DNA of 64,000 nt from an uncultured Bacteroidales bacterium (GTDB taxonomy: Bacteria; Bacteroidota; Bacteroidia; Bacteroidales; Muribaculaceae). Position 1 is the stretch's first letter. Each line of letters starts with the position of its first letter. The stretch covers positions 7,888-71,887 of the forward strand of contig CASEAQ010000004.1 in NCBI GenBank assembly GCA_949285735.1, given 5' to 3'. Under the pieces are notes generated by a model. The model saw only the letters and a program-made list of their open reading frames with translations. It did no database searches and was not told the origin of the DNA. Below are positions 9,290-17,395 of the stretch, one piece after another. A program made the position numbers and the translations under genes.

Positions 9290-10354
9290 ATGGATGAATT
9301 GTATTACGATGCCGTAGATTTGCTGAAGAGGATGATTCGTATCCCCTCGCCGAGCCGTGAAGAACAAGAAGTAGCCGACTTGCTCGAAAGGCAAATGAAC
9401 GAATGGGGGCTGGAACCGGTGCGCAACTGCAACAACGTGTGGTGCGTGTCGCAAGGATTCGATTCCCAAAGGACGACATTGTTGCTCAACAGCCATATCG
9501 ACACAGTGAAAGCCGCCGATGGGTGGACTTTTGACCCGTATGCAGCTACCGAGACCGACGATGAGCGTATTTACGGGTTGGGAAGCAACGATGCAGGTGC
9601 TTCGGTGGTGTCGCTGCTTGCGACATTCCGCTACCTTGCGTGTGCCGACCAGCCATATAATCTCATTTTCCTTGCCTCTTGCGAAGAGGAGGTGAGTGGC
9701 AAAGGGGGCATCGAGGCGGTGTTGCCGCTGTTGCCGCCGATAGACGTGGCGATAGTGGGCGAACCCACAGCCATGCAGCCTGCGATTGCCGAAAAGGGGC
9801 TTATGGTGCTTGATGGCACTGTGACCGGTGTGGCAGGGCACGCAGCCCGCGACGAGGGCGAGAATGCCATATACAATGCAATCGATGTGATTAACGCATT
9901 GCGCACTGTCGATTTCGGGCAACCGTCGCCAATGCTTGGTGGCGTGAAGGTGTCGGTGACGCAAATCGAGGCTGGGCGCCAGCACAATGTAGTTCCCGAC
10001 CGCTGCAAGATTGTGGTTGACGTGCGCACAACCGATGCCTGCTCCAATGCCGAGGCTCTCGAAATATTGAAAAATGCCGCCGGCGACAAGTGCCAGCTTG
10101 TGCCGCGTTCGCTGCGGCTCAACCCGTCGGGCATCGACCCGTCGCACCCGTTGGTGCGCCGTCTTGAGATACTTGGCAAGGAGGCTTTCGGGTCGCCCAC
10201 GCTGAGCGACCAGGCATTGATGCCGTTTCCCTCGTTGAAGATTGGTCCGGGCGACTCGGCGCGCTCGCACACTGCCGACGAATATATCGAGATATGGGAG
10301 ATACGCGATGCCATACAGACCTACATAACCTTGCTCGACGGCTGCCGACTTTAA
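9290..10354 (+). CDS. M20-family metallo-hydrolase, N-acyl-ornithine deacylase-like (ArgE-like)
   Basis: This 354-residue zinc-dependent amidohydrolase of the M20/ArgE group probably removes the acyl group from N-acetyl- or N-succinyl-ornithine in arginine synthesis. Visible metal and catalytic residues are H69 and D71 in NSHIDTV, D101 in GSNDAG, E132-E133 in ASCEEEVSG and E158 in VGEPT. A longer frame starts at 9227, but the ATG at 9290 is preferred: the family N-terminus begins there and the promoter lies inside the extension. The CPA2 antiporter gene follows 13 nt later, likely in one transcript. The acylglutamate kinase gene argB lies elsewhere in the window. Dipeptidase activity cannot be excluded. 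Confidence 0.83.
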   Translation: MDELYYDAVDLLKRMIRIPSPSREEQEVADLLERQMNEWGLEPVRNCNNVWCVSQGFDSQRTTLLLNSHIDTVKAADGWTFDPYAATETDDERIYGLGSNDAGASVVSLLATFRYLACADQPYNLIFLASCEEEVSGKGGIEAVLPLLPPIDVAIVGEPTAMQPAIAEKGLMVLDGTVTGVAGHAARDEGENAIYNAIDVINALRTVDFGQPSPMLGGVKVSVTQIEAGRQHNVVPDRCKIVVDVRTTDACSNAEALEILKNAAGDKCQLVPRSLRLNPSGIDPSHPLVRRLEILGKEAFGSPTLSDQALMPFPSLKIGPGDSARSHTADEYIEIWEIRDAIQTYITLLDGCRL

Positions 10355-10367
10355 AACAGGACAATAA

Positions 10368-12518
10368 ATGGAAAAAGTGCTCGAATACATAGGCATAAAT
10401 ATAAATCTGCCGATTGCCGACCCGACATGGATATTTTTCCTTGTGTTGGCAATCATCTTGTTTGCGCCCATCGTGTTTGAGCGGTTGCGCATTCCGCACA
10501 TCATCGGTATGATACTTGCCGGGGTACTTGTGGGCGAGCATGGGTTGAACATACTTGTGCGCGACAGCAGTTTCGAGCTGTTTGGGCAGGTGGGGCTATA
10601 CTACATCATGTTCCTCGCCGGGCTCGAGATGAACATGGAAGACTTCAAGAGCATTCGCGTGAAAGCTATAGCCCTTGGCTTGCTTGCCTTCATCATACCT
10701 ATGGGTATCGGCATATGGACCAACCTGCACCTGCTACAATACGGGCTTGTCACGTCGATATTGCTTGCCAGCATGTATGCCTCGCACACGCTTGTGGCTT
10801 ATCCCATTGCGCAGCGGTATGGCGTTACGCGGCAACGGTCGGTGGGCATCGCCGTGGGCGGTACTGCCGTCACCGACACGCTCACGCTGCTTGTCCTCGC
10901 CGTGATAAGCGGATTGTACAAGGGCGAAGTGTCGGAGATGTACTGGGTGTGGATGCTTGTGAAGGTGGTGGTGCTCGGTGCCGTAATCATGTACACATTC
11001 CCACGCATAGGCAGGTGGTTTTTCCGCCGTTACAGCGACGGGGTCATACAGTTTATTTTCGTGTTGGCGATGATGTTCCTTGGTGCCGGGCTTATGGCTT
11101 TTGTTGGCATGGAGGGAATCCTTGGCGCGTTCCTTGTGGGGTTGGTGCTCAACCGCCTCATTCCGCAAGTGTCGCCGCTGATGAACCACTTGGAATTTGT
11201 GGGCAACGCCCTGTTCATTCCTTACTTCCTGATAGGGGTTGGAATGCTGATCGATGTCGAGGTGCTTTTCGGGCATATCGACTCGATAACGGTGGCTGTG
11301 GTGATGATTGTCGTGGCTCTGCTTGGCAAGTGGATTGCCTCGTGGCTCACGCAAAAGATATTCCACATGAGCAACATCGAGGGGGCGATGATGTATGGGC
11401 TCAGTACGGCACAGGCGGCAGCCACGCTTGCCGCCGTGATGGTGGGCTACAACATCATAATGCCGTCGGGCGAGCGGTTGCTCAACGAGGACGTGCTCAA
11501 TGGCACTATACTACTGATATTGGTGACGTGCATCGTCAGCTCCTTTATCACCGAGCATTCGGCAAAGCGCATGGCGATTGACGAGGCTGCCGCGGCAAGC
11601 GAGGACAAGTCGCAGCAGCAGGAACGCTTCCTTGTGCCGATTGCCAACCCAAGTTCCATCGACACGCTCATGAGCCTTGCCCTCGTGGTGCGCGATGTGA
11701 AGGTTGCCGACAACTTGGTGGCACTGAGCGTAATCAACGACAACAACGACACCGTGAAACTTGAGCGGCAGGCGCGCCGCAACCTTGAGCGTGCGGCACA
11801 GATTGCCGCATCGGTGGGAGTAGGGTTGAAGACGGTGAGCCGCTTCGACTTGAACATCACCACGGGCATCTTGCACACCGCCAAGGAGAACAGCGTTACG
11901 TCGATAATCATCGGGTTGCACTACAAGGCGAGCATCGTTGACTCGTTTTTTGGCAACATGACCGAGAACCTGTTGCGTAATACCTATTTGCAGGTGATGA
12001 TTGTGCACTTGCTCATGCCTGTCAACACGTTGCGCCGCATAGTGGTGGCTGTGCCGCCCAAAGCCGAGTTTGAACCGGGATTTGTGAAATGGGTGGTACA
12101 CGTGTGCCGCATGAGCGCGCAGCTCGGGTGTCGCGTGCATTTCCATGCACAGGAGCAGACGCTTGGCTACATAAAGGGTGTGATACAAAAGAAGCGGTTT
12201 GCAACCCGGGCGCAATATTTCATTATGGACGAGTGGGACGACCTGCTGATGCTCTCCAACCGCGTCAACTACGACCACCTGTTTGTGGCAGTGAGCGCAC
12301 GGCGCGGGTTCATATCCTATGACAACTCGTTTGAGAAACTCCCCATGCAGATTTCCAAGTACTTTGGCAATTGCAGCGTGATGGTGCTGTATCCCGAGCA
12401 GAAGGGTGACCCCATCGACAACCTGTCGTTTTCCAACCCACACGGCATAACTGAGGCAAAATTATACAACAAAGTCGGCGACTGGGTCTATCAGCAATTC
12501 AAAGGCAAAAAAGAATAA
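10368..12518 (+). CDS. Kef/CPA2-type monovalent cation:proton antiporter with C-terminal USP-like domain
   Basis: This 716-residue inner-membrane protein has an N-terminal CPA2 exchanger of about 12 helices (to about residue 400). It opens with the family stretch ERLRIPHIIGMILAGVLVG and then LFLAGLEMN-like FLAGLEMNM. It would exchange Na+ or K+ for H+. The soluble part (about 420-716) has two universal-stress-protein-like halves, the first around LVALSVINDNNDTVK and TSIIIGLHYK, which may sense nucleotides or redox state; that is known for relatives and inferred here. It is probably co-transcribed with the M20 gene 13 nt upstream. No terminator was seen after it. Confidence 0.88.
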   Translation: MEKVLEYIGININLPIADPTWIFFLVLAIILFAPIVFERLRIPHIIGMILAGVLVGEHGLNILVRDSSFELFGQVGLYYIMFLAGLEMNMEDFKSIRVKAIALGLLAFIIPMGIGIWTNLHLLQYGLVTSILLASMYASHTLVAYPIAQRYGVTRQRSVGIAVGGTAVTDTLTLLVLAVISGLYKGEVSEMYWVWMLVKVVVLGAVIMYTFPRIGRWFFRRYSDGVIQFIFVLAMMFLGAGLMAFVGMEGILGAFLVGLVLNRLIPQVSPLMNHLEFVGNALFIPYFLIGVGMLIDVEVLFGHIDSITVAVVMIVVALLGKWIASWLTQKIFHMSNIEGAMMYGLSTAQAAATLAAVMVGYNIIMPSGERLLNEDVLNGTILLILVTCIVSSFITEHSAKRMAIDEAAAASEDKSQQQERFLVPIANPSSIDTLMSLALVVRDVKVADNLVALSVINDNNDTVKLERQARRNLERAAQIAASVGVGLKTVSRFDLNITTGILHTAKENSVTSIIIGLHYKASIVDSFFGNMTENLLRNTYLQVMIVHLLMPVNTLRRIVVAVPPKAEFEPGFVKWVVHVCRMSAQLGCRVHFHAQEQTLGYIKGVIQKKRFATRAQYFIMDEWDDLLMLSNRVNYDHLFVAVSARRGFISYDNSFEKLPMQISKYFGNCSVMVLYPEQKGDPIDNLSFSNPHGITEAKLYNKVGDWVYQQFKGKKE

Positions 12519-12619
12519 TCACCGTTCACCATGTCGCATATTCTGGGGAACTGTGTCGAAATGCACTCATTCCTACAACGTTACATCAAATTCTATTTTG
12601 GCACCGGCGGCATCTCGGC

Positions 12620-12822
12620 ATAAAAAACAAATGAATTTGTTTCTTCTGCACTCTATTTGCACTATCTTTCGATAAGATAGGCTGCGTTTCGGCAATAAAA
12701 ACAAATAGATTTGTTTTGTATTGCACTCAACTTGCACTACCTTTTGATAAGATAGGCTGCGTTTCGGCAATAAAAACAAATAGATTTGTTTTGTATTGCA
12801 CTCAACTTGCACTACCTTTGCA
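12620..12822 (+). repeat. Three tandem 75-bp promoter-like units, each with a perfect palindrome
   Basis: The last two full units are nearly identical with a 75-bp period (GGCTGCGTTTCGG begins at 12680 and 12755). The first unit is more diverged. Each carries an inverted repeat of the form AAACAAAT-NN-ATTTGTTT: 12625-12642 (loop GA), 12698-12717 and 12773-12792 (loop AG). Each is followed by a -7-like box: TATCTTTC, TACCTTTTG and finally intact TACCTTTG (12813-12820). Confidence 0.85.
12773..12820 (+). promoter_or_regulatory. argS promoter with overlapping palindromic operator candidate
   Basis: TTG (12791-12793) is exactly 19 nt before TACCTTTG (12813-12820). The 20-bp palindrome 12773-12792 overlaps the -33 element, so a bound protein would block the promoter. 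The ATG at 12848 is about 20 nt after the expected start site. Confidence 0.7.
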
Positions 12823-12847
12823 CATTAATAACTATATAATTGAGATT

Positions 12848-14635
12848 ATGTCGATTGATAATATCATAGCACAGGCTGTAGCCGATGCGGTGAAAGCCTT
12901 GTATGGGGTGGATTTCGAGACTGGAAAAATCACTTTGCAAACAACCAAAAAGGAATTTGAGGGCAACCTTACTGTCGTGGTGTTTCCCTTCCTGAAGGCA
13001 TCGAAGAAGGCTCCAGAGGCTACGGCGCAGGAAATTGGCGAATGGCTTGTGGCTAACTGCGATGCAGTGAAGTCGTTCAACGTGATTAAGGGTTTCCTTA
13101 ACATTGTCATCAAGCCTGAGTTTTGGTGCGATATGCTGAAGCACGTTGCGGCAGAAGCCGACTTCGGCTTCAAGGCTGCCACGCCCGATAGCGAATTGGT
13201 GATGATAGAATATTCATCGCCCAACACCAACAAGCCGCTCCACTTGGGGCACGTGCGCAACAACTTGCTGGGCTACTCGTTGTCGCTCATCATGAAGGCT
13301 TGCGGCTACCGCGTGGTGAAAACCAACATCGTCAACGACCGTGGCATACACATCTGCAAGTCGATGCTTGCATGGCAGAAGTGGGGCAACGGCGTGACTC
13401 CCGAAAAGGCTGGCAAGAAGGGCGACCACTTGATTGGCGACTTCTATGTGATGTTTGACAAGCATTACAAGGAGGAAGTGAAGCAACTCGTTGCCGAGGG
13501 CATGAGCGAGGAGGAAGCCAAGAACCGCGCTCCACTCATGGTGGAGGCTCGCGAGATGCTGCAACGCTGGGAAGCCGGCGACGAGGCTGTGCGCAGCGTG
13601 TGGCGCATGATGAACCAGTGGGTGTATGACGGCTTTGATGTCACATACAAGCGTCTTGGCGTTGATTTCGACAAGATATACTATGAGAGCGAAACCTACC
13701 TCGAAGGGAAGGAGAAGGTGCTCGAAGGGCTTGAGAAGGGCTTGATGTACCGCAAGGAAGATGGCTCGGTGTGGGCTGACCTCACTGCCGACGGGCTCGA
13801 CCACAAGTTGCTGTTGCGCAGTGACGGCACGTCGGTGTATATGACGCAAGACATAGGCACTGCCAAGTTGCGCTACCAGGACTATCCCATCGACAAGATG
13901 ATATATGTCGTAGGCAACGAGCAGAACTATCACTTCCAAGTGTTGTCGCTGCTGCTCGACCGTCTTGGCTTCAAGTGGGGTAAGGACTTGGTGCACTTCT
14001 CCTATGGTATGGTAGAGTTGCCCGAGGGCAAGATGAAGTCGCGCGAGGGCACGGTTGTCGATGCCGACGACTTGATGGACGAAATGATTGCCACTGCCAA
14101 GGAAACGAGTGCCGAACTTGGCAAACTCGACGACTGCTCGGCTGAAGAGGCTGACGAGATAGCACGCATCATTGGGCTTGGCGCGCTCAAATATTTCATC
14201 TTGAAAGTTGACCCGCGCAAGAACATGACTTTCAACCCCAAGGAGTCGATTGACTTCAATGGCAACACGGGTCCGTTCATACAATACACCTATGCCCGCA
14301 TTCGTTCGTTGCTGCGCAAGGCTGCCGAAGCTGGCATCGACTACAATGCCGACTATGAGGTAGAACCTAACGAGAAAGAGGTGGCAATAATACAGAAAAT
14401 TGCCGACTTCCCGCAAGTGGTTGCCGAGGCTGGAAAGACCTATAGCCCTGCACTCATTGCCAACTATGTGTATGACTTGGTGAAGGAATACAACCAATTC
14501 TACCACGACTACTCGATATTGCGTGAAGAGAACGCGACGGTGCGCAACTTCAGGCTCAAGCTGTCGGAGGTGACTGGCGACATCGTGCGTCGCGCTACCG
14601 GATTGCTTGGTATCGAAGTTCCCGAGAGAATGTAA
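12848..14635 (+). CDS. argS: Arginyl-tRNA synthetase
   Basis: This 595-residue class I synthetase charges tRNA-Arg with arginine. The N-terminal Add-1 domain covers about the first 110 residues. The HIGH motif appears as HLGH in PNTNKPLHLGHVRNN (about 130-140), and the KMSKS counterpart is KMKSREG (about 395). The C-terminal DALR anticodon-binding domain ends in RRATGLLGIEVPERM, a typical end for this family. An open frame runs 44 codons upstream (from 12716) through the promoter repeats. The ATG at 12848 is chosen because it lies after the promoter and starts the Add-1 domain. Length matches the family. Confidence 0.96.
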   Translation: MSIDNIIAQAVADAVKALYGVDFETGKITLQTTKKEFEGNLTVVVFPFLKASKKAPEATAQEIGEWLVANCDAVKSFNVIKGFLNIVIKPEFWCDMLKHVAAEADFGFKAATPDSELVMIEYSSPNTNKPLHLGHVRNNLLGYSLSLIMKACGYRVVKTNIVNDRGIHICKSMLAWQKWGNGVTPEKAGKKGDHLIGDFYVMFDKHYKEEVKQLVAEGMSEEEAKNRAPLMVEAREMLQRWEAGDEAVRSVWRMMNQWVYDGFDVTYKRLGVDFDKIYYESETYLEGKEKVLEGLEKGLMYRKEDGSVWADLTADGLDHKLLLRSDGTSVYMTQDIGTAKLRYQDYPIDKMIYVVGNEQNYHFQVLSLLLDRLGFKWGKDLVHFSYGMVELPEGKMKSREGTVVDADDLMDEMIATAKETSAELGKLDDCSAEEADEIARIIGLGALKYFILKVDPRKNMTFNPKESIDFNGNTGPFIQYTYARIRSLLRKAAEAGIDYNADYEVEPNEKEVAIIQKIADFPQVVAEAGKTYSPALIANYVYDLVKEYNQFYHDYSILREENATVRNFRLKLSEVTGDIVRRATGLLGIEVPERM

Positions 14636-14669
14636 TATAACAACAATTAATCAATACAATTGTACACTT

Positions 14670-15377
14670 ATGTATAATACACAACCAACTCCACCGCCCT
14701 TCACGGCACAAGTTGCCGATGCGTCGTATGTATCACGCATCATGAAGCGCGTTTACTTGAAGATGTTTCTTGCCATGATTGTCACGGCAATCACATCTTT
14801 TGTGTGCATGAATGTGCCGGCAGTGTTCTACACGCTGATGACGCATTCGGGGCTTTACTTCGGGCTGCTCATCGCCGAAGTGGTTCTTGTGTTTGTGCTT
14901 GCTGGTGCGTTGCACAAACTTAGCTCGCCTGTGGCTACCCTCATTTTCTATGTATATTCGATACTCAACGGTGTGGTGCTGTCGGCAATACTTGCCGCCT
15001 ACACGGCAAGTTCGGTGTTCTCGACGTTTGTCATTACCGCTGCAGTGTTTGGCACGATGACCATTTATGGCTATGTCACCAAGAGCGACCTGTCGCGCGT
15101 CGGCACGTTCCTCTTCATGGCATTGATAGGGCTTGTAATATGCACCATCGTCAACATTTTCTTGAAGAGTACTGCGATGGAGTGGGTAATCAGCTTTGCA
15201 GGTGTGGTGATATTCATCGGGTTGACTGCATGGGATACGCAAAAAATCAAGCAAATGGCTGCAATGACCGACGGTAGCCAAGCAGGCAAACTCGCCACCA
15301 TCGGCGCGTTGTCGCTCTACCTCGATTTCGTCAACCTGTTCCTCTACCTGCTCCGTTTCTTCGGAAACCGCGAGTAA
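14670..15377 (+). CDS. Bax inhibitor-1/YccA family membrane protein
   Basis: This 235-residue inner-membrane protein has seven predicted helices. It carries family features: a short polar N-terminus (VSRIMKRVYLKMFLAM), the ILNGVVLSAI helix, and the GLTAWDTQKIK motif near the end followed by LYLDFVNLFLYLLRF. Relatives act as pH-sensitive Ca2+ leak channels or interact with membrane protease FtsH; no role is shown here. A frame start at 14607 would overlap argS, and the ATG at 14670, just after argS, fits the family. It may be read from the argS transcript, and a strong terminator follows at 15401-15444. Confidence 0.92.
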   Translation: MYNTQPTPPPFTAQVADASYVSRIMKRVYLKMFLAMIVTAITSFVCMNVPAVFYTLMTHSGLYFGLLIAEVVLVFVLAGALHKLSSPVATLIFYVYSILNGVVLSAILAAYTASSVFSTFVITAAVFGTMTIYGYVTKSDLSRVGTFLFMALIGLVICTIVNIFLKSTAMEWVISFAGVVIFIGLTAWDTQKIKQMAAMTDGSQAGKLATIGALSLYLDFVNLFLYLLRFFGNRE

Positions 15378-15400
15378 CAGAGCAATTTGGGCAATATAAA

Positions 15401-15444
15401 ACAGCAAGGGTTCACTCAATGCAAAGTGAACCCTTGCTGTTTTT
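15401..15444 (+). terminator. Terminator of the argS/BI-1 unit
   Basis: A perfect 16-bp stem pairs 15401-15416 with 15425-15440 around an 8-nt loop and is followed by TTTT. Confidence 0.9.
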
Positions 15445-15465
15445 CCATCGATGCCAACTTTAAGT

Positions 15466-15560
15466 ACCGTAGAGATGCGATTCATCGCGTCTAAAAGAGT
15501 GTGGTTGTGTAACTTTCTGTATTGTCGCTTTTTAGACGCGATGAATCGCGTCTCTACGGT
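15466..15560. repeat. Composite double-palindrome repeat element, copy 1
   Basis: This 95-bp unit starts with accgtagaga and ends with tctctacggt. Each end is a palindromic arm of the form GACGCGAT-GA-ATCGCGTC, in opposite orientation; the left arm has one A for G change. The 33-nt middle shares TGTGTAACTT and TGTATTGT with the copy at 47354-47453. Confidence 0.85.
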
Positions 15561-15590
15561 ATGATTATTCGCTAAAATCTTAATTGATTA

Positions 15591-15914
15591 TCATAATTCA
15601 ACTTTGCCAATACCTGCAATTTCAAGAGATACTCCTATTCCCATAGCCTTGAAAGCCCGTGATATTGTAGATAGTGTAAGGTTGTGCCCTTTTTCGATAC
15701 GTGACACTTGCGCCCGTTTCACTCCCATCATCTCCCCGAGCTGTTCCTGCGTGAGATGCTTTGACATTCGAGCCTTTTTTATTGCTTCACCTGCATGGTA
15801 GGCTTGTATTTCCTCTTTGAGTTGAGCTTCCATGGCATCTCGTTCGGCTGTACCAACCTTTCCCCATACGTCGTCTATCAACTCATTTGCTGATTTAAAC
15901 TTCATCTTTGCCAT
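15591..15914 (-). CDS. XRE-family helix-turn-helix regulator (HigA-like, orphan)
   Basis: This 107-residue DNA-binding protein has an XRE/Cro HTH at about residues 52-77 (LTQEQLGEMMGVKRAQVSRIEKG). The helical N-terminus and short beta-like tail (IGVSLEIAGIGKVEL) resemble HigA-type antitoxins. No toxin-sized gene adjoins it: upstream is a promoter and terminator, and downstream is a repeat element. It therefore looks like an orphan regulator or an antitoxin that lost its partner. A 14-bp perfect palindrome at 15971-15984 lies in its promoter, which suggests autoregulation. Confidence 0.82.
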   Translation of the reverse strand: MAKMKFKSANELIDDVWGKVGTAERDAMEAQLKEEIQAYHAGEAIKKARMSKHLTQEQLGEMMGVKRAQVSRIEKGHNLTLSTISRAFKAMGIGVSLEIAGIGKVEL

Positions 15915-15956
15915 ATCAGTTACTTTTTATCGTTGATAATATTCTTTCTCTTGTTG

Positions 15957-15984
15957 CAAAGATAATAAGTTTACATATATGTAA
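15957..15984 (-). promoter_or_regulatory. Promoter -7 box and palindromic operator candidate of the XRE gene
   Basis: On the minus strand TATCTTTG (15957-15964) matches TAnnTTTG. Six bases upstream of it lies the perfect palindrome TTACATATATGTAA (15971-15984), inside the expected promoter spacer. No clear TTG is at the usual distance. Confidence 0.55.
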
Positions 15985-15993
15985 CTATTTTGT

Positions 15994-16031
15994 GGGCAAA
16001 AAAGAGAAGGTGTGCTTCTTGGCACACCTTC
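15994..16031 (-). terminator. Terminator of the M16 gene
   Basis: A 10-bp stem pairs 16006-16015 with 16022-16031. Read on the minus strand it is followed by a T-rich run (TCTTTTTTG). Confidence 0.75.
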
Positions 16032-16051
16032 AATTTCTTATAACTGTGTTA

Positions 16052-16080
16052 TTTAGACGCGATGAATCGCGTCTCTACGG
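16052..16080. repeat. Solo arm of the double-palindrome repeat family
   Basis: It carries TTTAGACGCGAT-GA-ATCGCGTCTCTACGG and matches the right arm of the composite copies. It lies just downstream of the M16 stop codon. Confidence 0.8.
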
Positions 16081-16111
16081 GCGGTTGCTTGTTAAATTTC
16101 TAATTCCTCAT

Positions 16112-17395
16112 TCATAGCAGCCCTGCCACCACGGTGTAGAGGTTTTCTTCGAGCAGGTAGCGGCGAGCCACTGCAAGCAAGTCGGCTGGAGTTACGCTGC
16201 GGATAGCCTTGATTTGCTCGTTGAAGTATTGCGGGTATATGCCGAAAAGTATCACCGAACTAACATTGCTGGCGATGGCAAAAGGCGTGTCGAGGTTTTT
16301 CACGAGGTCGCTTAGCATACTCGACTTCACCATTTCGAGTTCCTCCATCGGGATAGGCTCTTGCCGCAGTCGTTCTATTTCGAGTTTCACCTCGTCGATG
16401 AGTGGCTTGGTGTAGGCGCAATCGCATTCGGTGGAGATGGTCACGTAGCCGCCCATGCGCGAACCAATCAGGGCTGCCCCTATGCCATAGGTGTAGCCTT
16501 TCTCTTCGCGAATGTTGCTCATCAGCCGGCTGCCGAAGTATCCGCCGAGGGCAGTGACAAGTATGCGCAGGTGGAAGTAGTCGGGGTGGTTGCGCGGCAC
16601 TGCCGGCAACTGCATCAACACAGCCGACTGCACTGCGCTAGGCTTTTCGACAAACGAGAAATGCTTGTCGGAGTGTCGCCAAGCCACCGTTTTGAACTCG
16701 TCGGCACCAGTGCCGTTGTCGGCATCGCTGCCGAAGGCTTCAGCCACCATGCCTATTTCGCGGTCGCCTATGCCTCCCGACAAAATAATGGTGCGGTTGG
16801 CGGCATGGTAGTAGCGGCTGTGGAACTCACGCAGCTTGGCGGTGTCGAGTGATATGATATCGTCGTCGGTGATGTCGGCTGCCAGTGGATAGTCTTCGCC
16901 GCAGAAGATGCGGTTCATCTCAACATTGGCAAGGTACCTCACGCGCTCGCGGGCGGTGCGGTAGGCTCCCAGGCAACGGTTGCGGTAAACTTGGAATTCG
17001 CGCTCGGGAAACGATGGGTTGAACACCAAGTCGTGCAAGACGGGCAACGTCTTGTCGAAGCAGCGGTTGAGCGAGTTGAGCGACATTATGGTGTGGTTGT
17101 GGCTGCATCGCGAGCCAGCCCATGCCCCGTTGAAGTCGAAGCACTCGGCAATATCCTGCGACGACATCGAGGTGGTGCCCTGTGTGAGCATCGAGGCGGT
17201 TGACTGCGATACCAAGCGGTGTGGAACTTCCTCAAACAGTCCGCCGCGGTGTATCACGTCAATGCGGTTCACCTCCTGGTCGCCCCCCGTCACCACATAC
17301 ATCTCTACGCCGTTGGGTAGCACCATCGGCTCGGGAATATCAATGCTGAATTGCCCAAAGGGCTTTACTGGCGGTTGTTGGTGGCGGTCGGTCAT
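16112..17395 (-). CDS. M16-family (insulinase-like) protein lacking the zinc motif
   Basis: This 427-residue protein has the two-lobed M16 peptidase fold. The N-terminal lobe begins with VLPNGVEMYVV, and the second has SAVQSAVLMQLPA and NIREEKGYTYGIGAALIG, the usual C-lobe R/Y block. The catalytic HxxEH is absent: the aligned stretch reads VPHRLVSQSTASMLTQGT. It is therefore probably a non-peptidase paralogue or a partner for an active M16 subunit encoded elsewhere. No signal peptide is evident. Its ATG overlaps the kdsB stop by 4 nt, so it is co-transcribed with kdsB. A frameshift is unlikely because the frame is intact. Confidence 0.85.
   Translation of the reverse strand: MTDRHQQPPVKPFGQFSIDIPEPMVLPNGVEMYVVTGGDQEVNRIDVIHRGGLFEEVPHRLVSQSTASMLTQGTTSMSSQDIAECFDFNGAWAGSRCSHNHTIMSLNSLNRCFDKTLPVLHDLVFNPSFPEREFQVYRNRCLGAYRTARERVRYLANVEMNRIFCGEDYPLAADITDDDIISLDTAKLREFHSRYYHAANRTIILSGGIGDREIGMVAEAFGSDADNGTGADEFKTVAWRHSDKHFSFVEKPSAVQSAVLMQLPAVPRNHPDYFHLRILVTALGGYFGSRLMSNIREEKGYTYGIGAALIGSRMGGYVTISTECDCAYTKPLIDEVKLEIERLRQEPIPMEELEMVKSSMLSDLVKNLDTPFAIASNVSSVILFGIYPQYFNEQIKAIRSVTPADLLAVARRYLLEENLYTVVAGLL

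Larger units (their letters stand above)
12519..12847. other. Intergenic region holding the triplicated argS upstream unit
   Basis: The first 100 bases show nothing recognisable. From 12620 on the region consists of 75-bp repeats with palindromes, described separately. Confidence 0.7.

Noticed and set aside
12620..12822. CRISPR-like array
   Set aside because: Only three units, a 75-bp period with identical 'spacers', and no cas genes. These are promoter repeats.
12716..12847. Longer argS starting upstream
   Set aside because: The extension translates the promoter repeats, and the family start is at 12848.
16112..17395. M16 gene as a pseudogene because of the missing zinc motif
   Set aside because: The full-length frame is intact, both lobes are conserved and it is coupled to kdsB, so a non-catalytic protein is more likely.
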